A stretch of 64,000 nt of DNA. Source: Streptomyces deccanensis. Its GTDB lineage: Bacteria; Actinomycetota; Actinomycetes; Streptomycetales; Streptomycetaceae. The DNA lies in contig NZ_CP092431.1 in NCBI RefSeq assembly GCF_022385335.1, forward strand, positions 5,766,001-5,830,000, written 5' to 3'. The notes beneath the pieces are model-generated. The model made no database searches. It was not told the origin of the DNA and saw only the letters and a list, made by a program, of their open reading frames with translations. Shown piece after piece: positions 60,836 through 64,000 of this stretch (within the stretch, counting starts at the first letter, position 1; the number at the start of each line of letters is the position of its first letter). The translations under genes and the position numbers were made by a program.

Positions 60836-60867
60836 CGAAGCGCGCTGCCAAGCTGCGCTACACCCCG
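60794..60867 (-). tRNA. tRNA-Pro(CGG)
   Basis: 74 bases on the minus strand. Acceptor CGGGGTG pairs with CACCCCG, discriminator A. The anticodon arm is CTTCG-TTCGGGA-CGAAG, giving anticodon CGG. The T arm contains GGGTTCAAATCCC. No CCA is encoded. The element's right end restores its 3' half, so the gene stays functional. Confidence 0.96.
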
Positions 60868-60896
60868 ATTGTCGCTGCTTGTCGCGGCGACGTCGT

Positions 60897-61730
60897 TTAC
60901 TTTAGCCCACCGGTGGCCGGAGACGAAATCCGGTTTTCGGGGTGGCGGTCAGGGCGGTCGGGGCGTCCTCGGCGGGGGTGTACCGGGTCGGGGCGGAGGT
61001 GGTCGACGACGACGATGAGGAGGGCGACGGCGCAGAAGGCGAGGCCCAGGAGGAGGGTGTTGCCGAGGGCGCCCCTGTAGCCGTGGCGGTCGACGTCCAG
61101 GAACGGGTAGAGGTACGGGGCCGGCCAGTCGGTGGTCACCAGGGCCGCACGGCCGAGCGTGCACGCCAGGTACACCATCGGGTAGAGCAGCCAGGACGCC
61201 GCCTGGATCAGGCGCGGCGGGGACGGGCGGGTCAGCAGCAGCCAGTCTGCCACCACCGCGAGCGGGACCACCGTGTGGAAGGCGAGGTTGGTCAGGGCCA
61301 GCCAGCCGGTGGGGGTGACCGGGGAGCCCGTCGACGTCATCGTCATGGAGAACGTCACCGGGTCGTTCGCCAGGAGCACGTGGTACACCGACGCCGTGAT
61401 CACGGCGTAGAGGACCGTGCCGCCCGTCACCGCGGAGGGCAGGGGGCGGCGGGCCGACCAGTCGCGGCGGGCCGAGGCGGCGAAGACCAGCGCGACCAGG
61501 ACCGTGCTCTGGACCGCGAAGTGGCTGAGCGCGCGCAGCGGGCTGCCCAGCACCATCTCGGTCACCACGGCCGCGGCCGCCGCCAGTGCGACCAGGGCGC
61601 GGTACGTCCCCGCGAGGGGGCGTCGTGACGGTGCCACCACAGCCGTCGCGGGGACGACGGACGTCACCGGAGCGGGCATGCCCGAGATCGCGGGCAGGTC
61701 GGGGATGTCCCTGGGTATCGGTGCGGTCAT
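60897..61730 (-). CDS. Pr6Pr family membrane protein
   Basis: A 277-aa protein from ATG 61730. Six or so TM segments from about residue 42 to 245, with FAVQSTVLVALVFAASARRD, GTVLYAVITASVYHVLLAND, LAFHTVVPLAVVADWLLL and YPMVYLACTLGRAALVTTDW followed by PAPYLYPFLDV. These match the Pr6Pr (FAR-17a/AIG1-like) family. Eukaryotic relatives hydrolyse fatty-acid esters of hydroxy fatty acids; the bacterial role is unknown. It has Pro/Arg-rich termini. Confidence 0.88.
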   Translation of the reverse strand: MTAPIPRDIPDLPAISGMPAPVTSVVPATAVVAPSRRPLAGTYRALVALAAAAAVVTEMVLGSPLRALSHFAVQSTVLVALVFAASARRDWSARRPLPSAVTGGTVLYAVITASVYHVLLANDPVTFSMTMTSTGSPVTPTGWLALTNLAFHTVVPLAVVADWLLLTRPSPPRLIQAASWLLYPMVYLACTLGRAALVTTDWPAPYLYPFLDVDRHGYRGALGNTLLLGLAFCAVALLIVVVDHLRPDPVHPRRGRPDRPDRHPENRISSPATGGLK

Positions 61731-61860
61731 GCGCTCACGCTAAGTCGACCGGACCAAACGGGCTATCCGGGGCGATCCGTACGGGTGGCGTCAGGTGCGG
61801 AGGTGTTCGGCACGTCAGGCCCCGACCGGCGGTCCCTTTGCTGTGCGACTCAGGCCCGGC

Positions 61861-62790
61861 CTACCCCTCCCGTCCCACCAACGTCAGCAGCGAAGCCTCC
61901 GGCGGACACGCGAACCTCACCGGGGTGTAGCGGTTCGTGCCGCAGCCGGCGGAGACGTGCATGTAGGCGGTGTGTCCGTCGGCCGTGTGGGTGGAGAGAC
62001 CCTTGACGCGGTCCGTGTCGAGATCGCAGTTGGTGACGAGGGCGCCGTAGAAGGGGACGCAGAGCTGTCCGCCGTGGGTGTGGCCGGCGAGGATGAGGGG
62101 GTATCCGTCGGCGGTGAAGGCGTCGAGGCTGCGGAGGTAGGGGGCGTGGACGACGCCGAGGGAGAGGTCGGCGGAGTCCGACGGACCACCGGCCACCCGC
62201 GCGTACCGGTCCCGCTTGATGTGCGGGTCGTCCAGGCCGGTCAGCTCGACCGACATGCCCTCGATCTTCAGCGTGCCGCGGGTGTTGGTGAGGTTGAGCC
62301 AGCCCGCCCCGTCGAAGCCGTCCCGCAGGTCCTCCCACGGGTTGTGGATGGCGCCCACCACCGGCTTGTTGCCGTTCAGACCGTGTCGGCCCTGGACCTT
62401 CTCCAGGAGGTAGCGCGCGGGGTTGCGCAGCTTAGGGCCGTAGTAGTCGTTGGAGCCGAAGACGTAGGCGCCGGGGAACTCCATCAGCGGGCCCAGCGCG
62501 TCCAGCACCTCGGGGACGCCCTCGGGGTCGGAGAGGTTGTCCCCGGTGTTGATCACGAAGTCGGGGCGCAGCCCGGCCAGGGACCGCAGCCAACGCTGCT
62601 TCTTGCGCTGCCCGCTCACCATGTGGATGTCGGACACCTGGAGTATGCGCAGCGGCCGCATGCCCGGTGGCAGCACCGGCACCGTCACCCGCCGCAGTCG
62701 GAAGGAGCGGGCCTCGAAACCCGCCGCGTACACCACACCGGCGGCACCGACCGCCGCGATCCCCAGAGGTACTCCGTATCGCGCTCGCAT
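61861..62790 (-). CDS. Metallophosphoesterase
   Basis: A 309-aa protein from ATG 62790. An N-terminal TM (YGVPLGIAAVGAAGVVYAAG) is followed by the calcineurin-like metal motifs: QVSDIHMVSG (D-x-H), INTGDNLSD (GD), GSNDYYGP (GN-like, with D) and AGHTHGGQLCVP (GH-x-H). The family YkuE/PhoD-like hydrolyses phosphoesters outside the membrane. The GNHD motif reads GSND here, a known variation. It is divergent from the YqeY gene. Confidence 0.93.
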   Translation of the reverse strand: MRARYGVPLGIAAVGAAGVVYAAGFEARSFRLRRVTVPVLPPGMRPLRILQVSDIHMVSGQRKKQRWLRSLAGLRPDFVINTGDNLSDPEGVPEVLDALGPLMEFPGAYVFGSNDYYGPKLRNPARYLLEKVQGRHGLNGNKPVVGAIHNPWEDLRDGFDGAGWLNLTNTRGTLKIEGMSVELTGLDDPHIKRDRYARVAGGPSDSADLSLGVVHAPYLRSLDAFTADGYPLILAGHTHGGQLCVPFYGALVTNCDLDTDRVKGLSTHTADGHTAYMHVSAGCGTNRYTPVRFACPPEASLLTLVGREG

Positions 62791-62831
62791 GTGTCCATCG
62801 TGTCAGACACCGCCGAGCCCGAGCGCCCGCC

Positions 62832-62892
62832 TGTGGATAACCTCGCCCACCACCGCCGAGTGTCACCGATCGTCAACTCGCCCTGTGGACAA
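62832..62892. promoter_or_regulatory. Two DnaA-box-like sites between divergent genes
   Basis: TGTGGATAA (62832-62840) and TGTGGACAA (62884-62892, the preferred Streptomyces DnaA box) face the same way 52 bases apart. They are far too few for an origin. Confidence 0.35.
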
Positions 62893-62976
62893 CCCACTCC
62901 GGCTACCGCACCCGATCCGCACACACCAGCGAAAACGAGGCGCGCTTCTCGCGCCACACCTGCGACAATCGACGCC

Positions 62977-63444
62977 ATGACCACGCTCAAGTCGAAGCTG
63001 CAGGAAGACCTCAACGCCGCCATCAAGGAGCGCGACGAGCTCCGCTCCTCGACGCTCCGGCTGACCCTCACCGCGATCACGAAGGAAGAGGTCGCGGGCA
63101 AGGAGAAGCGTGAGCTCTCCGACGACGAGGTGCTCAAGGTGATCACCAAGGAGGCGAAGAAGCGCCGTGAGGCCGCCGAGGCCTTCGCCCAGGGTGGTCG
63201 GACCGAGTCGGCCGAGCGGGAGAAGGCGGAGGGCGAGCTGCTCGCCGAGTACCTGCCCAAGCAGCTGTCCGACGAGGAGCTGCGGCAGATCGTCGTCCAA
63301 GCCGTCGAGGAGGTGCGGGCCGCCGGTGCCGAAGGGCCGCGCGCGATGGGCCAGGTCATGAAGATCGTCAACCCGAAGGTGGCCGGGCTCGCCGAGGGCG
63401 GCCGCGTCGCCGCCATCGTCAAGCAGCAGCTCGCGGGCGGCTGA
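62977..63444 (+). CDS. GatB/YqeY domain protein
   Basis: A 155-aa protein from ATG 62977. The YqeY pattern is complete: TLKSKLQEDLNAAIKERDEL, STLRLTLTAITKEEVAGKEK, EKAEGELLAEYLPKQLSDEE and MGQVMKIVNPKVAGLAEGGR with VAAIVKQQL. The domain is shared with the tRNA-binding tail of GatB amidotransferase. Stand-alone versions are common, and their role is not settled. No strong Shine-Dalgarno is visible. Confidence 0.94.
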   Translation: MTTLKSKLQEDLNAAIKERDELRSSTLRLTLTAITKEEVAGKEKRELSDDEVLKVITKEAKKRREAAEAFAQGGRTESAEREKAEGELLAEYLPKQLSDEELRQIVVQAVEEVRAAGAEGPRAMGQVMKIVNPKVAGLAEGGRVAAIVKQQLAGG

Positions 63445-63676
63445 TCACCTTACCGGCTCACGCCGGCCCGCCGGTTACAACGGTCGGGCCCGCCGACATC
63501 CCGTCGGGCCCGCCGGGTCTGCTAACTCCCGCCCGCCTCACCGGCGTCCGTCGCTTCTTCCGGCGCCTGCTCGGCCTTCCGGCGTTCGCCCAATCCTCCG
63601 GCGTCCGCTCGACCCTCCAGCGTCCGCCCGACCCACCGGCGCTCGGTCGGCCCCACCCGGCCCTCTGGCTCAGGCT

Positions 63677-63826
63677 GACCGCCCGGGCCACCAGCCTGCT
63701 CCGGTCGACCGCCCGGGCCACCAGCCTGCTCCGGTCGACCGCCCGGGCCACCAGCCTGCTCCGGTCGACCGCCCGGGCCACCAGCCTGCTCCGGTCGACC
63801 GCCCGGCCCACCGGCCCCCTCCGGCC
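63677..63826. repeat. 30-bp tandem repeat in a gene-free tail region
   Basis: Five units of 30 bases (63677, 63707, 63737, 63767, 63797), each starting GACCGCCCGGGCC; the first four are identical and the fifth is degenerate. The whole stretch 63445-63918 lacks a convincing gene: the frames over the repeat give only reiterated Arg/Gly/Trp-rich peptides. Confidence 0.8.
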
Positions 63827-63918
63827 GACCCCCTCAGCCCACCGGAACCGTGGGCAGCGCCCCCGCCCACCCGGCCCGGCCCAAGGCGCTTCCTCCAGCC
63901 CACCCCACACACACGACA

Positions 63919-63957
63919 GCGGTGGGTGCGCCCCTTCCTCAGGGACGCCCCCACCGC
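63919..63957 (-). terminator. Stem-loop after a minus-strand gene
   Basis: The arms 63919-63935 and 63941-63957 pair except for two mismatches around TCCTC. It lies 9 bases past the stop at 63967 and would end that transcript. Confidence 0.6.
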
Positions 63958-63966
63958 CGTTTCTGC

Positions 63967-64000
63967 CTACCCGTTCACCACCACGGCCGTCAGCTGACCC
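63967..64000 (-). CDS. Last codons of a minus-strand gene
   Basis: On the minus strand the sequence reads GQLTAVVVNG then TAG at 63969-63967, followed by a terminator-like hairpin. A penicillin-binding protein gene often follows yqeY in Streptomyces, but ten codons cannot identify it. Confidence 0.3.
   Translation of the reverse strand, partial: GQLTAVVVNG

Noticed and set aside
63677..63826. CRISPR array
   Set aside because: Contiguous 30-bp units without spacers; a plain tandem repeat.

Overview
The window is a piece of a Streptomyces (or close relative) chromosome. Base composition is very GC-rich with G/C-ending codons, GTG starts are common, and the gene order is typical of the genus: YbaB, recR, a DUF5063 protein, aspartokinase (ask), aspartate-semialdehyde dehydrogenase (asd), then an ECF sigma factor. 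XRE/DUF397 regulator pairs and large STAND ATPases are also typical of Streptomyces.

Layout. 1-5.1 kb: the tail of a probable kinase gene, a membrane-anchored PstS-like protein, a SLATT-like two-TM protein, and the YbaB-recR-DUF5063 operon. 5.3-13.4 kb: a small membrane protein with a glycine-rich motif, a BlaR1-like protease, an alpha/beta hydrolase, an XRE/DUF397 regulator pair, a wHTH protein, a Uma2 nuclease and an NB-ARC/TPR protein with the same glycine-rich motif. 13.5-25.3 kb: a secreted SnoaL-like protein, a two-component system, ask-asd, an ECF sigma factor with a coupled membrane protein, SURF1, and an S9 peptidase. 25.5-33 kb: a second ECF sigma factor with a Met/His-rich membrane protein, a double-RCK ion-channel-like protein, and a probable zinc-starvation cluster (COG0523 GTPase, zinc-free L32, YraQ-type permease, TIGR03943 protein) with a Zur-box-like site. 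33.2-38.9 kb: a 1479-aa nSTAND1/WD40 protein, then small genes.

38,908-60,835 is an integrated actinomycete integrative and conjugative element (AICE, pSAM2-like). It is inserted at the 3' end of tRNA-Pro(CGG) and bounded by a perfect 46-bp direct repeat. Its right half holds the core: XRE regulator, RsbW-like ATPase, HTH protein, PP2C-like protein, SCO3933-family regulator, FtsK/TraSA-type translocase, Spd proteins, RepSA-type initiator (frameshifted), excisionase and tyrosine integrase. CTAG-centred palindromes lie before several of these transcription units. Its left half is cargo and scars: an IS630 element, a DUF4365-NB-ARC-TPR protein, a tRNA-Arg(CCG) 3' fragment, a frameshifted gene, a frameshifted IS5 transposase, small unknown genes, and an AT-richer pair made of a three-TM protein and a 901-aa HD/Hsp90-like ATPase protein.

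The best candidates for undescribed biology are the TM + HD/Hsp90-like pair (47.6-50.9 kb) and the nuclease-NB-ARC-TPR protein (40.5-43.1 kb), both plausible anti-phage cargo. The CTAG-centred operator set is the best candidate for an unnamed regulatory circuit. Four genes in the element carry frame breaks, and IS630 splits a repeat near attL, so the element may no longer move or replicate.

60.8-64 kb returns to chromosome: tRNA-Pro, a Pr6Pr membrane protein, a metallophosphoesterase, a GatB/YqeY protein, a tandem repeat, and the last codons of a minus-strand gene.
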